Position numbers and translations under genes: made by a program | The notes under the pieces: generated by a model | What the model was told of the DNA's origin: nothing | The model's input: the letters and a program-made list of their open reading frames with translations, nothing else | Database searches by the model: none | Origin: Pyricularia pennisetigena | Lineage: Eukaryota; Ascomycota; Sordariomycetes; Magnaporthales; Pyriculariaceae | Reading direction: 5' to 3' | Length of the DNA stretch: 64,000 bases | NCBI RefSeq assembly: GCF_004337985.1 | Contig: NC_043743.1 | Location: forward strand, 2,270,909 to 2,334,908 | Part shown: positions 9,232-18,663 of the stretch, one piece after another | Layout: every line of letters starts with the position of its first letter | Position numbering within the stretch: position 1 is the first letter of the stretch

Positions 9232-11169
9232 TCATCGCCGTTTCCCATCTCCTCCACTAATCACCTCCCCTTCTGGAATCACCCTGATCTTACTCTTGAG
9301 ACTCTCGCGCTTGCGATCCGACTTGCTGCCCATCATGCTCTTGGCCTGGGCCATCAGCCCCTGAAAATGTTCACCAGTCTTGTGAAACATGCCGGGTGGC
9401 ATTGGCGTATCAGGTCCGTCAGCCTTGAGTGTTCGGTTGACGACGACGACGCGATCTTGGTTGGACACGCTGCTCACCGTCGGCGGCACCGTCAGTGAAT
9501 AGGTCGACGAGGAGGCAGACACAGGACCGGCCGCATATACGGCGGGAGACGCTCTGGAATACCCTTGACTGGGTGTTGTGGTCCTGATTATTTCGACGAC
9601 GCCCCCGGAGTGTCGCTTGAACATCTTGGCCAAGGTCGACGGCCCTCGACTACTCTCGTCATCGCTGTCCGGATCAAAGACGCTCTGGGTCGGTGCCGCA
9701 GACCTTATCTTGGGGGTCATGGTATTTGGAACAGCTAAAGCAGACAACCGTTCGCCGCCGGTGCGGAGCTCAGTCGGCGGTCCGTTACGGGTCTTTGACT
9801 GGTGAACGCGGTCCAGGAAGGACAATGACGAGCTGTCATGTTTTTTGTTTTGGTCGTCCCTTTTATGCTGTCTCGAAGACATCGAGGAGGCGAGTAAATT
9901 GCATGCCAGTTGGGGACCCATTGGTGAGTAGCCGTGCTTGCCTTTGCCAATTAGCTTATCTAGCGGGGGCTCTTTCGTGCTCCGTGCTATTTGCGTCGTG
10001 GTGGCGTGATAAAGGTCCATTTCGAGATTACTATCGTGCCGCTGCTGAGGCGAAATAGGGTTGGCGTGCGTCCGACTCGCACGACGTCCGGCTGACCTGT
10101 ACGACTCGGCTGGGCTCTGCTGGTGGTTTCCCTGCTTGTTGCCCGACTTGCGAACATTGAGCGCCATCGGCACCGAGTCGGGCGAATGAGGCATCCAATT
10201 GGAGTATCTGAAAGATTCGTCTTGACTGGCCGGTCGTTCGGCCACCCTGGACACATCTTCATATCGCCGCGGCCTCGTGTAGCCCAAATCCGCATCTGGT
10301 TCCGAGATGGTGGTCTCGAGGTCTTGGCTATACAGACTTGCAGCAGAGCTGACAGGCGACACGGGTGAAATATCATCCAGAAACGAGCCTTCACGGGCAT
10401 GCCATGTCGACACGGCAGTGTCAAGGCCCGTTATCTGGCTGATCTTATTTGCCGAGTTATGTCCGGTTGGGGACTTGATGGATGGGCTTGTGACTGGCTT
10501 GCTCCCATGTCCGGCTATTTGGAGGATTTTGGAGATGGAGCTCTTGGGCTGAGGTGAAAGAATCTCGTCTGGTGGTATGCAAGGGAACGAAGTGCCAAGC
10601 TTGGGGAGCACGTAAGGATCTTCGTATCTGGTTGACTGATGATCGAAAGCATGAGCGCCCGAGGGTCGGGGAGGGTGAGGGTCATGGTTTTGGTCCTGGT
10701 AGCCCCGATAGCTACCTTGACTATAAAAGCTTCGATAGCTACCCTGGCTAAAGCGGTTGCTGTAAAGAGGACTCGGCTGCGGACTGAGATGACTATCTTC
10801 AGAGTAGTTGGTACGACGAGCCATCCGCTGACGCTTGTCGTGGTCCGCTACTGAGGCGTCCAACATGACCGAGATGTTGTCCAGGTGGCTGTCTCTTTCG
10901 TAGTGCGAGTGGCGGTCCTCGTACTCACTACTTCGTCTTGGTGTCCTGAAGGCGTTACTCAACTCTGACCTCATTGAGGAGGCTACTGAGCGCCTGGCAG
11001 GTGCCGGTGGCAGCGGCTTGGATCCGTAAGTGTGAAGATGTTGGAGAGGCGGCGATTCGTACCCGTCAGACACCCGTTTCCCTTTGAGCTGGGCGGTGCT
11101 GCTGACACTCTCCAGTAGGGAGGCATCGCAGCCCGTGGATTGAGACCATGTTGAAGTTCTGGTGTCCAT
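9232..11169 (-). CDS. Large Ser/Pro/Arg-rich, probably disordered protein, function unknown
   Basis: A single uninterrupted frame encodes 645 residues from the ATG at 11169; ATG 11292 would add 41 poorly coding residues. Composition is dominated by Ser, Pro, Arg, Asp and His with no globular domain, signal peptide or membrane helix, so it is expected to be intrinsically disordered. Two parts look more constrained: an N-terminal segment around LDNISVMLDASV (about residues 95-110) and the C-terminus GMFHKTGEHFQGLMAQAKSM followed by a basic KSKIRVIPEGE. Many SP and TP sites suggest phosphorylation. This pattern is common in fungal scaffold or regulatory proteins, but I do not recognise the family. 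It is divergent from EAF6, with 880 bp between the ATGs. Confidence 0.75.
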   Translation of the reverse strand: MDTRTSTWSQSTGCDASLLESVSSTAQLKGKRVSDGYESPPLQHLHTYGSKPLPPAPARRSVASSMRSELSNAFRTPRRSSEYEDRHSHYERDSHLDNISVMLDASVADHDKRQRMARRTNYSEDSHLSPQPSPLYSNRFSQGSYRSFYSQGSYRGYQDQNHDPHPPRPSGAHAFDHQSTRYEDPYVLPKLGTSFPCIPPDEILSPQPKSSISKILQIAGHGSKPVTSPSIKSPTGHNSANKISQITGLDTAVSTWHAREGSFLDDISPVSPVSSAASLYSQDLETTISEPDADLGYTRPRRYEDVSRVAERPASQDESFRYSNWMPHSPDSVPMALNVRKSGNKQGNHQQSPAESYRSAGRRASRTHANPISPQQRHDSNLEMDLYHATTTQIARSTKEPPLDKLIGKGKHGYSPMGPQLACNLLASSMSSRQHKRDDQNKKHDSSSLSFLDRVHQSKTRNGPPTELRTGGERLSALAVPNTMTPKIRSAAPTQSVFDPDSDDESSRGPSTLAKMFKRHSGGVVEIIRTTTPSQGYSRASPAVYAAGPVSASSSTYSLTVPPTVSSVSNQDRVVVVNRTLKADGPDTPMPPGMFHKTGEHFQGLMAQAKSMMGSKSDRKRESLKSKIRVIPEGEVISGGDGKRR

Positions 11170-12049
11170 CTTGGAGTAGTCGTACAATTCAGGTCTTGAA
11201 CTGTTGGTCAAGGGACACGGATGGGACTGAAGCACTGGCAGGATGGTCTTTTGAGAGATACAGCAAGTATATGGAGCAGCATCTGCTCTCATCCTGCCTC
11301 ATGTATTCACAATGGAAAAGACAAAGACCGGTTGAAATTATTGATCACGCTGCTCGCCTGCTTTCGGAGGTGTGGCGCACCTCGGGATATTTATTTTTGG
11401 ATATTCTTGATTGATCATGTGTGAAGTCGCTCGGCGATGCTGCTTAGGTTCTGTACAAAGAAGAATTGCATCCAATCTCACTCGCGAAACTGGAAGATGT
11501 TTTGTCGGCGCACACAGGAAAACAGGTGATTTTCTCTTGTCTCTTGCCATTGACGAGACCTGCCAAGACGCGTCGCCCTTGCCTTGCTCTGGACCCATCG
11601 TATACACTTCCATAGTTGAAGGCTATTGTGAGACAAGCCAATGAAGGCGGATTGAGCCTAGCTGTCCACCGGATCCGACGAGGCATTGTCGGAACATTGA
11701 AGCTCACATTCCAGTCCAATGGGCCGGAGTCAGTCGCCCTTGCAGTCAAGATGACTTTTTGTTCACCCTAACCCTATAGTTAATGTCCTGCTCGAATCTG
11801 GACTAAACTAACTAGCATGACTCCCCAACATCACTTACCTACCCTGTATCGAGGAGCTTTTGACCCTCGGCCGCGTTCTGCTGACGCGCGCCACAGCTAA
11901 TTGATTCGCCCATCGCCACAAGCCATTCCGAATCCACCAGTGTTGCGCGCCAATTGTTGTTGAAGAAGATAAGACGGGCTATTTTCGCTCGTTTGTATGT
12001 TGCTAAACGTTTGGCAGCCTCCCTCGATTCTTTACATCCATATTTCACA
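11170..12049. other. Divergent promoter region
   Basis: The stretch lies between the disordered-protein gene and EAF6. No gene is seen. A short CCCTAACCCT at 11766-11775 resembles telomere repeat by chance. Confidence 0.45.
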
Positions 12050-12806
12050 ATGACCGACACTTCAGCCGCCGGTGCCGCCGGTGCATCCAATGAACCCCCT
12101 GCGACTATTCCATACTATGAGAAATCAAAACAGCACCTTAAGGAGCTGCTGCAGAAGAAGCGACTTCTAGAGAAGCAGCTGGTATGCCACGGTTCCAGAT
12201 TCCGGTTCCCAACCGACGTGCTAATAGTTCGATTGTCAGGCTGCTCGAGAAGATGCCATCTACCAGCGAGAAACCGAATATCTCGACAACACTCCCCAAG
12301 GAAACATCATCACAGGATTCGATAACTACACAAAAGGCATCACGGGTGCTGCTGCACAGAGGCGAAAGACGGGACTGACAGAGACAAATCGCGTCTTCTC
12401 GAGGAGCTCCGTCAGCTACAATCCTAACCACCCGGTAGGTTTGGCATTACCGGCCGTCGGCGCCTGAAGCCCAAGATGAGCCTTTCCATATATAGTGGAG
12501 GCCATGTTTGGAACATCACTGATCGTCATCTGCTCGACTGCACAGGAAGCGCAAACGCCCGGCTCGACAAACTCCAACCCAGCGTCACATGCGCCAACAC
12601 CCTCTGCATCCTCGGTCAAGGACGTGGCCTCGAACCAGCCGACTCCGACATCAGCCACGGCTCCCAAGTCGGGTACCAGCAAGAGCAAGAAGAAGACTAG
12701 TGTTTCTGCTGCTGCGTCTGCCGCTGCAGGACCCGAGGAGAGCGAGACTGATGGGAAGGAGCCCAAGAAAGTCAGGACTCACTTTGGCGCTGTGAAGAAG
12801 TCATGA
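12050..12806 (+). CDS. EAF6: Eaf6 subunit of the NuA4 histone acetyltransferase
   Basis: Three exons, 12050-12181, 12240-12434 and 12546-12806, give 195 residues. Eaf6 is a small coiled-coil subunit of NuA4 (and NuA3) in the nucleus and takes part in histone H4/H3 acetylation. Exon 1 contains the coil YYEKSKQHLKELLQKKRLLEKQL. Exon 2 carries the hallmark NTPQGNIITGFDNYTKG and later RVFSRSSVSYNPNHP. Exon 3 is a Ser/Thr/Pro-rich linker ending in a basic tail (EPKKVRTHFGAVKK), usual for filamentous fungi. All junctions are in phase with good donors (GTATGC, GTAGGT), and the family motif continues across the first. Confidence 0.92.
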
Positions 12807-13563
12807 TTGTATTGGGCTTTGGCACCGGTCATTTCTCTTTTGCTTCTTTGTTGTTTACGCGATATTTGTGTTTATACCTGGATGATAGCGCGGCGTTGGG
12901 ATACCCTTAAAGAATTTACGTGAACCGATAACGAGCTGTTGTTGCGGTGCGGAGAAACGAGGTTCGATCTGGTCGCAGCAACCTAGAATGAAACAAACGT
13001 TGAGCACCTCACGCGCCGGGCCGATGCACACACAAGCAACGCTCCCTCCCAGCAAGTGCAGGTTCCGCTCAAGCTTTCCATTGTTTTAGTGCGGGGTGCG
13101 TGGGTGCCAGGGGTCTCTTCGGTTCACCATTATGGGCCACATATACCTCAGTTTTTACGATAAGGCCAATAGTATTTTTATTTTTTATTTTCCCTAAAAG
13201 ACAAATTCAATATTGATGCATCCCCCAATTTGGTTAACTATTGCCTGGTAATAATTGCTTGTGAAGCCGCCCCCAATTACCTGGCTGAATTATACATGGA
13301 CAAGACACATGTGTAGCTTCTCCGTAGCCCGAGCTACCCCAACAATCCCCCATCGGTTTTGTGGAAGCTTGAAACTCTAATCCAATCGTCAGTCATCTCA
13401 TCCTTGAACAGTACCGCAATCTGTCACCGTCCAATTCCACCCTAGGCAGGTGGTTGTGCAAAGTCCCCTCCCTCAGCGGAACAGGCCACGCGGAACCCCG
13501 ACTCCGACCTAGACCAGACTAAGAGCTTGTTCAGTTAAAAGCCTAGTCTAGGACCAATATTTG
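12807..13563. other. Intergenic between EAF6 and the S9 peptidase
   Basis: No gene is seen. It holds the EAF6 3' flank and the promoter of the peptidase, including an AT-rich patch near 13165-13260. Confidence 0.45.
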
Positions 13564-16381
13564 ATGTCACTGCTCCGCCGCCTCAGCTATAGCTTACTCG
13601 AGAGCTGTACAAGTTGTCCTACCACTGTTCTCTACACTCGAGCTAGTTTAAACCAATCGGCTCTCTCCAGACTATATTCGTCCTCCTCCAGGCCAAGTCC
13701 TCTGCAGCCTTCAAACACGTTCCAGGTGGCAGTCCCGGAAATTTGTACCAGTAGCAATCAAGACGCCATGACTGTCGTTGCCACAAAATTCACCCCGGAG
13801 GTGCTCCTCTCTGCCCCGCGAAGATCAGTCGGGTCACCCAATTGTAAGGGAGAAAAGGTTTTGTTTACGGTAAGTGTACCATCTACATTGCGTGTTTGTG
13901 TATATATGTATATATGCTTTTTTTTTTTTTTTTTCCTTTTTTGTAAAGACCTGTCAAATTAGCTAGACCTAGTCTATCTCATAATAATTCCGAGTCGCTA
14001 ATCACAATTACGTATACCCCCCCCTCAGGTCTCTACCTACTCATTCAGTGACCACCGCAAGACCTCGAGTATCCGGGTACTGGATGTCAAGTCAGGGCAG
14101 TCGACAGTCTTGTTTGAGGACTCTACTTTTAGTGAACCCACATGGGTGAGCGAGCATGAGTTCATCTTTATCAAAAGCGGCGACAATGGCACGTCCACCC
14201 TGATGCTCAGCAGTGTCAAGCACACAAACAAGAGGCCCAAGGAGATTTTCACCACCAGAGGCAGCATCTCCAGCCTCAAGGTGAAGCCGCTCTCCAAGTC
14301 TGCCATTCTCTTGGCCTGCGCCGCCCTGGCGACCCCAGACGGCAAGATGTACAATCCGGAAAAGGACGATGTCAAGGTACACCACACCGGCAAGGTCTAC
14401 ACGGAGCTATTTGTGCGCCACTGGGACTCGTACGTCACCAAGAACAAGAATGCCGTCTGGTTCGGCAGGTTAAGGTGGAGCTCCCAATCTTCCGCTGATG
14501 ATTTCAGCGCCTCGTTGACCCTGGACGGCTCAGGCTTGACGAACGTCCTGGCAGGATCCGGGTTGGAAAGCCCGGTGCCGCCCTTTGGCGGAAGTGGTGA
14601 CTTTGACATTTCACCTCATGGCGTTGCCTTCGTCGCCCGTGATTTGGACGTAAACCCGGCAACGCACACCAAATCCAGTGTCTACTTCGTCCCCGTAGAC
14701 TTCAACTCGGCCCAATTCCCCGCGCCATCCTCCGCCCCCAAGGCCATTCCAACCCCGGGCCTGCAGGGCTACAGCGCGGGGCCTGCGTTCGGCCCAGACG
14801 GCAAGTCGCTCGCCTTTACCCGCATGCGCCACATTCAATACGAGAGCGACAAGCCGCGCCTCATGCTCGCCAAGGACGTCGTCGGCAACACGGACGCCGA
14901 TGCACAGGAGTTCTTTTCCACCGAGGATGGGGAAGGCGGATGGGACCTGCGTCCAGAGGGTCCTTTCTGGAGTGCCGACGGCAAGGAGCTCTACGTGGTT
15001 GCCGAGGACGCCGGCTACGGCAAGCTCTTCAAGTTTCTGTCCGACCCGGAGAAGACAAAAATGCAAAAGCTGGGCGGCGCCGGCCTCCCCGAGGCCCTCA
15101 CCTCGACAGGCACCGTGAGCGACGTCAAGGTGTTGGCAAACGAGGACGGCAGCAGCCGACTCTTTGTCAGCTCCAGCTCCATGGTCGACAGCTCATACTT
15201 CAACATCCTTGACCCCTCGACGGCCAAGTCGGAGCTTGTGTCGTCCCTGTCCAAGAACGGCAAGGTCTTTGGCCTCTCGCGCTCGCAGCTCGACGGGATC
15301 TGGTTCAAGGGTGCGGGCGACTACCAGTGCCACGCGCAGGTGGTGCGCCCGTCCGACTTTGACAGCAGCAAGCGCTACCCGCTTGCTTTCCTCATCCACG
15401 GCGGCCCGCAGGGGGCGTGGAACGACAGCTGGAGCACCAGGTGGTCCCCGGCCATTTTTGCAGAGCAGGGCTACGTGGTCGTGGCGCCGAACCCGACGGG
15501 ATCGACCGGTTACGGAATGGCCCTGCAGAACGGCATCAAGAACGAATGGGGAGGCCGTCCGTACCAAGACCTCGTCAAGTGCTTTGAGTACATAGCCGCC
15601 AACATGCCCTATGTCGACATGGACCGCGCCGTGGCTCTAGGTGCCTCGTATGGAGGCTTCATGATTAGTAAGTCCTCTTTTTTTTNNNNNNNNNNNNNNN
15701 NNNTTCACGGTAATCTGGTTCAATGCGCGACTTCTTGATGAGCTGACATGATCATAAAACTCCCCCAAATCAACAGACTGGATTCAGGGGCACCCACTTG
15801 GCCGCAAGTTCAAAGCCCTGGTCTGCCACGATGGCGTCTTTAGCACACTAAACCAGTACGCCTCGGAGGAGCTGTTCTTCCCGCTCCACGACTTTGGAGG
15901 CACGCTCTGGGACAACCGCGAGGGTTATGAGAAGTGGGACCCCGCCAAGTTCACAGGGGAATGGGCGACGCCGCAGCTCGTAAGTGCTCCTCCCGTGATA
16001 CAAAGGCCGGCCTTTGTTACAAGAAATGTTCTCTTTTTTTCCTTCTTGCTAATTTCACCCTGAAAGATTATCCACAATGAGCTCGACTACCGCCTGACCA
16101 TCGGGGAGGGCCTGTCTGCTTTCAACGTCTTGCAGAGCAGAGGCGTCCCAAGCCGGTTTTTGATGTTCCCTGACGAGAACCACGTGAGTTGATACATTTC
16201 ATAACTCTGAAAAAAAAAACCACACATGAGAGTCTCTTGTCTAACTGCTAGCTGCTCGCAGTGGGTGCTCAAGCCGGAAAACTCCCTGCTCTGGCACAAA
16301 GAGGTGCTGGGCTGGATAAACAAGTACAGCGGCGTGGATAATTCTGGGTTGGCTGAAAAAGCTGCAGACGTCAAGATTTAA
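13564..16381 (+). CDS. S9 prolyl oligopeptidase-family peptidase (dipeptidyl-peptidase 5 / acylaminoacyl-peptidase-like)
   Basis: Five exons (13564-13869, 14029-15667, 15777-15979, 16067-16183, 16262-16381) give 794 residues, or 726 from the internal ATG at 13768. The N-terminal two thirds is a beta-propeller and the rest an alpha/beta-hydrolase. The catalytic Ser is in GASYGGFM, the Asp in HNELDYRL and the His in PDENHW; the last is split by the fourth intron, which confirms that junction. The oxyanion region [10 protein letters not shown] is present. Secreted DppV proteins have a signal peptide. Here the first 55 residues are instead rich in Arg, Ser and Leu with no acidic residue until the ESC at about residue 14, like a mitochondrial presequence, while the second ATG ([18 protein letters not shown]) matches the usual cytosolic start. 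An 18-N gap lies wholly in intron 2. Confidence 0.9.
15686..15703. other. Assembly gap (18 N) in intron 2 of the S9 peptidase
   Basis: The Ns follow directly after a T-run, again pointing to an unresolved homopolymer. The gap does not touch coding sequence in the spliced model. Confidence 0.95.
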
Positions 16382-16545
16382 CGACTATCGCCAGACTTGG
16401 TTGTTTTGGACAGTTCTGGGACTTAGATTGTATGACGACTGTTACATAGCACGCTCAAATCCTAGAGATTTTGGATCCCGCTGAATGGCATACCAGCCTA
16501 GTCTGGCCCTCACACTGCCGCAAAGTGTAAACCCCTCCACGCCGC

Positions 16546-17929
16546 TCACTTAGCCTCTTTGAGGTACATCGCCGGAACATTCTTAATTGTCCATAGATGC
16601 TCCCAAATATCTGACCAGTCAGCATCCTGTCTAAATACAGGCATTCCATAGTTATCTGGAATCGCCAGGCCTCGTAGCGCCTCCATCAGTCGCTTCTTCT
16701 CCGCCGAGCTTAGGCCTTTTACGGAAAACTTGAGGAAGTCGGTTATGAATTCTTGTTCGCTTTTCTCTTCGGGACATTTCTCATACGCCCACTGTGCCTC
16801 GCAGCAGACTCTGGAAAGATTTGTTTGTGGATTAGGCTGTTTCCGTCTCTTTGAACTAGGCAGGTGGTCCAATATGTTATCCGCGTCTGATGCTGCAGCG
16901 GTGCGTTTTTGCGCGCCAACGGTCTTGTTGGTGGTTCTGCCCCCACGACTCTTCTTCTTGGTCCCTTGACGAGATTTGCTCGGGGCGATGGGAGAGGTCG
17001 ATGGCAGGGCGCTAACAGCCAAGGGCATTGCAGGCTGTTCCACAGAGGGTTGTGAGCGTGGACGGAGATTATAATGTGTCTTCAAGATCGGCGGCTCCAG
17101 CGGCTGGGTTTCTGCTGTGTATATGTCTTCGGGCTCGCCTTCTGGCCTCGACGGCTTATCAGCGACTTTTCTGGCTGTAGCTCTACTGGACTTTCTCCCT
17201 AAAGTTTCCCGTGTCTGGTCTTTTTGCGTCCGTACTTCATCCTTCAGCCTGCGCAACTCTTCGGATAGCTCTAGCAATGTCTTGTTCTGCTGGGTGATCT
17301 TTTCTTCTGCCACATGCTGCAATGAAACCTCAGTGATGTGTTCTAGAAATATTGTGTTACTTGGCGTTGCTCACTAATTTCTCCGTAATTTTTCTTTCCA
17401 GAAGCACTTCGAGGTTCTGCTTGTTGACGCAAGAGCAAACAGCTTCGCTAAGATGACTCAGCTCATCTTCGGACGTATTGAGGCGCCCATCAAGCCGAGC
17501 GACCTCGCTCGTCAAACGCTCGTCTCTTGCATAGATGCCTTCTGCCTTATTCTGAACTTGTGAGAGCTTCTCGATGTCGACGGCGCATTTTTGGATGTGG
17601 ACCAGAACTTCTTCAACCTGAGCAGTATGTCGCTCTTGGCGGGCATCCAACGTTTTGTCCAGGTTGTGCAAGCGACTATTCGTTCCCTCCTCCAGCTTGT
17701 CGATCCTGCGCTTCTGCTTTTCATGGGAGAGTCGCAAGTCTTGGAACAAACAAAATATCAAGGCTGCAATCGGCCGACTCGACTGCGCAGTGGCGTCATA
17801 TCGCTGCGCTTCGTGTAGTGATATCGGCGGCGTTTCGCAATCAAGGCGTGGGAGGTCGACATGCCCGAGGGCTGAAGACGTGGAAATTGTTTGTTTCGTC
17901 TGGTTAGACATGCTGAGGCGCATTTGCAT
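16546..17929 (-). CDS. Coiled-coil protein with basic middle part, function unknown
   Basis: Two open frames join through a 58-bp intron: the exon ends ...KITEKL at a GTGAGC donor (about 17371) and resumes at HVAEEKITQQNK after a TTGCAG acceptor (about 17314). The product has about 450 residues; ATGs at 17929, 17923 and 17911 are all possible. From about residue 45 there are long heptad-like helices (KRRIDKLEEGTNSRL, LLELSEELRRLKDEV), with the coil continuing across the intron. Then comes a Lys/Arg/Ser-rich stretch with likely nuclear signals (KSRQGTKKKSRGGR, SSKRRK) and a compact C-terminal domain of about 90 residues with Cys and Trp (CCEAQWAYEKCPEEK, DWSDIWEHLW). I do not recognise the family. 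A nuclear structural or chromosome role would fit the composition, but that is inference. It is convergent with the S9 peptidase. Confidence 0.7.
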
Positions 17930-18663
17930 AAGGGTTAACGGCGAAAGTAGGCCACACAGTAAATCTTTTCGTTTCTTTGAGGTGAGTGAATCACAGAAAT
18001 GGCAAGATGAAGAAAGCACCCAAGGTCAAAACATCAAAATCAGACCTGCAATGAGCAATTTGTTTCGAGTCAATTCATATTTAAACGCGGGGCAGAGGAG
18101 GTTTTGAGCCTGCAGTAAAGAAGAAAAAGACAAGGCAGGAACGACTGTTGGACACCCCATATGAGTCTGTGACTACCAGATCCGAAGTCCATGAGATAGA
18201 GCTAAAACCAGCGACTTGACTAAACCGGCGACCTTGAAGGCCATTGCCAAGTTCGAGAGAATGGAATTAGAGTGGCCAGTCTGAAAATCCTACTGTTCCC
18301 CAGCGCAATTCCAAAAGACTGCATAAGGGATTGGGTGAACACATTGACATTGTTGAACAAAAACTACCTACCATTCAAGTCTTCGAGTATTAAACTGACC
18401 GCACTAGGTTCCTACCAAACCCTCTGGGCAACCCACAAGAGGTAGAGCTAATTGGTTATTAATTACGGGTATCCCTAACGCCACGCTAAGACCTAGATAA
18501 CTGTTTCAAGTAAGCAAAACAGACATAGGCATCACTGAAGTGCCGATATGCAGTATAAAACGCAACGCTGATGAAATTCGTCTGCCATAACCCACATGCC
18601 CGATGCAGCCCAGCCCCATTGCAGTCGTTCGGGGACTGTGGGAGCGAAAAATCTGACAGACTG
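17930..18663. other. Intergenic, promoter of coiled-coil gene
   Basis: About 730 bp with no coding frame of note, between the start of the coiled-coil gene and the stop of the Crt10-like gene. Confidence 0.45.

Noticed and set aside
11766..11775. CCCTAACCCT, telomere-like
   Set aside because: Fewer than two units in gene-dense DNA; expected by chance.
14092..15567. Long antisense frames under the S9 peptidase gene
   Set aside because: They mirror the strong codon bias of the real gene and lack motifs.
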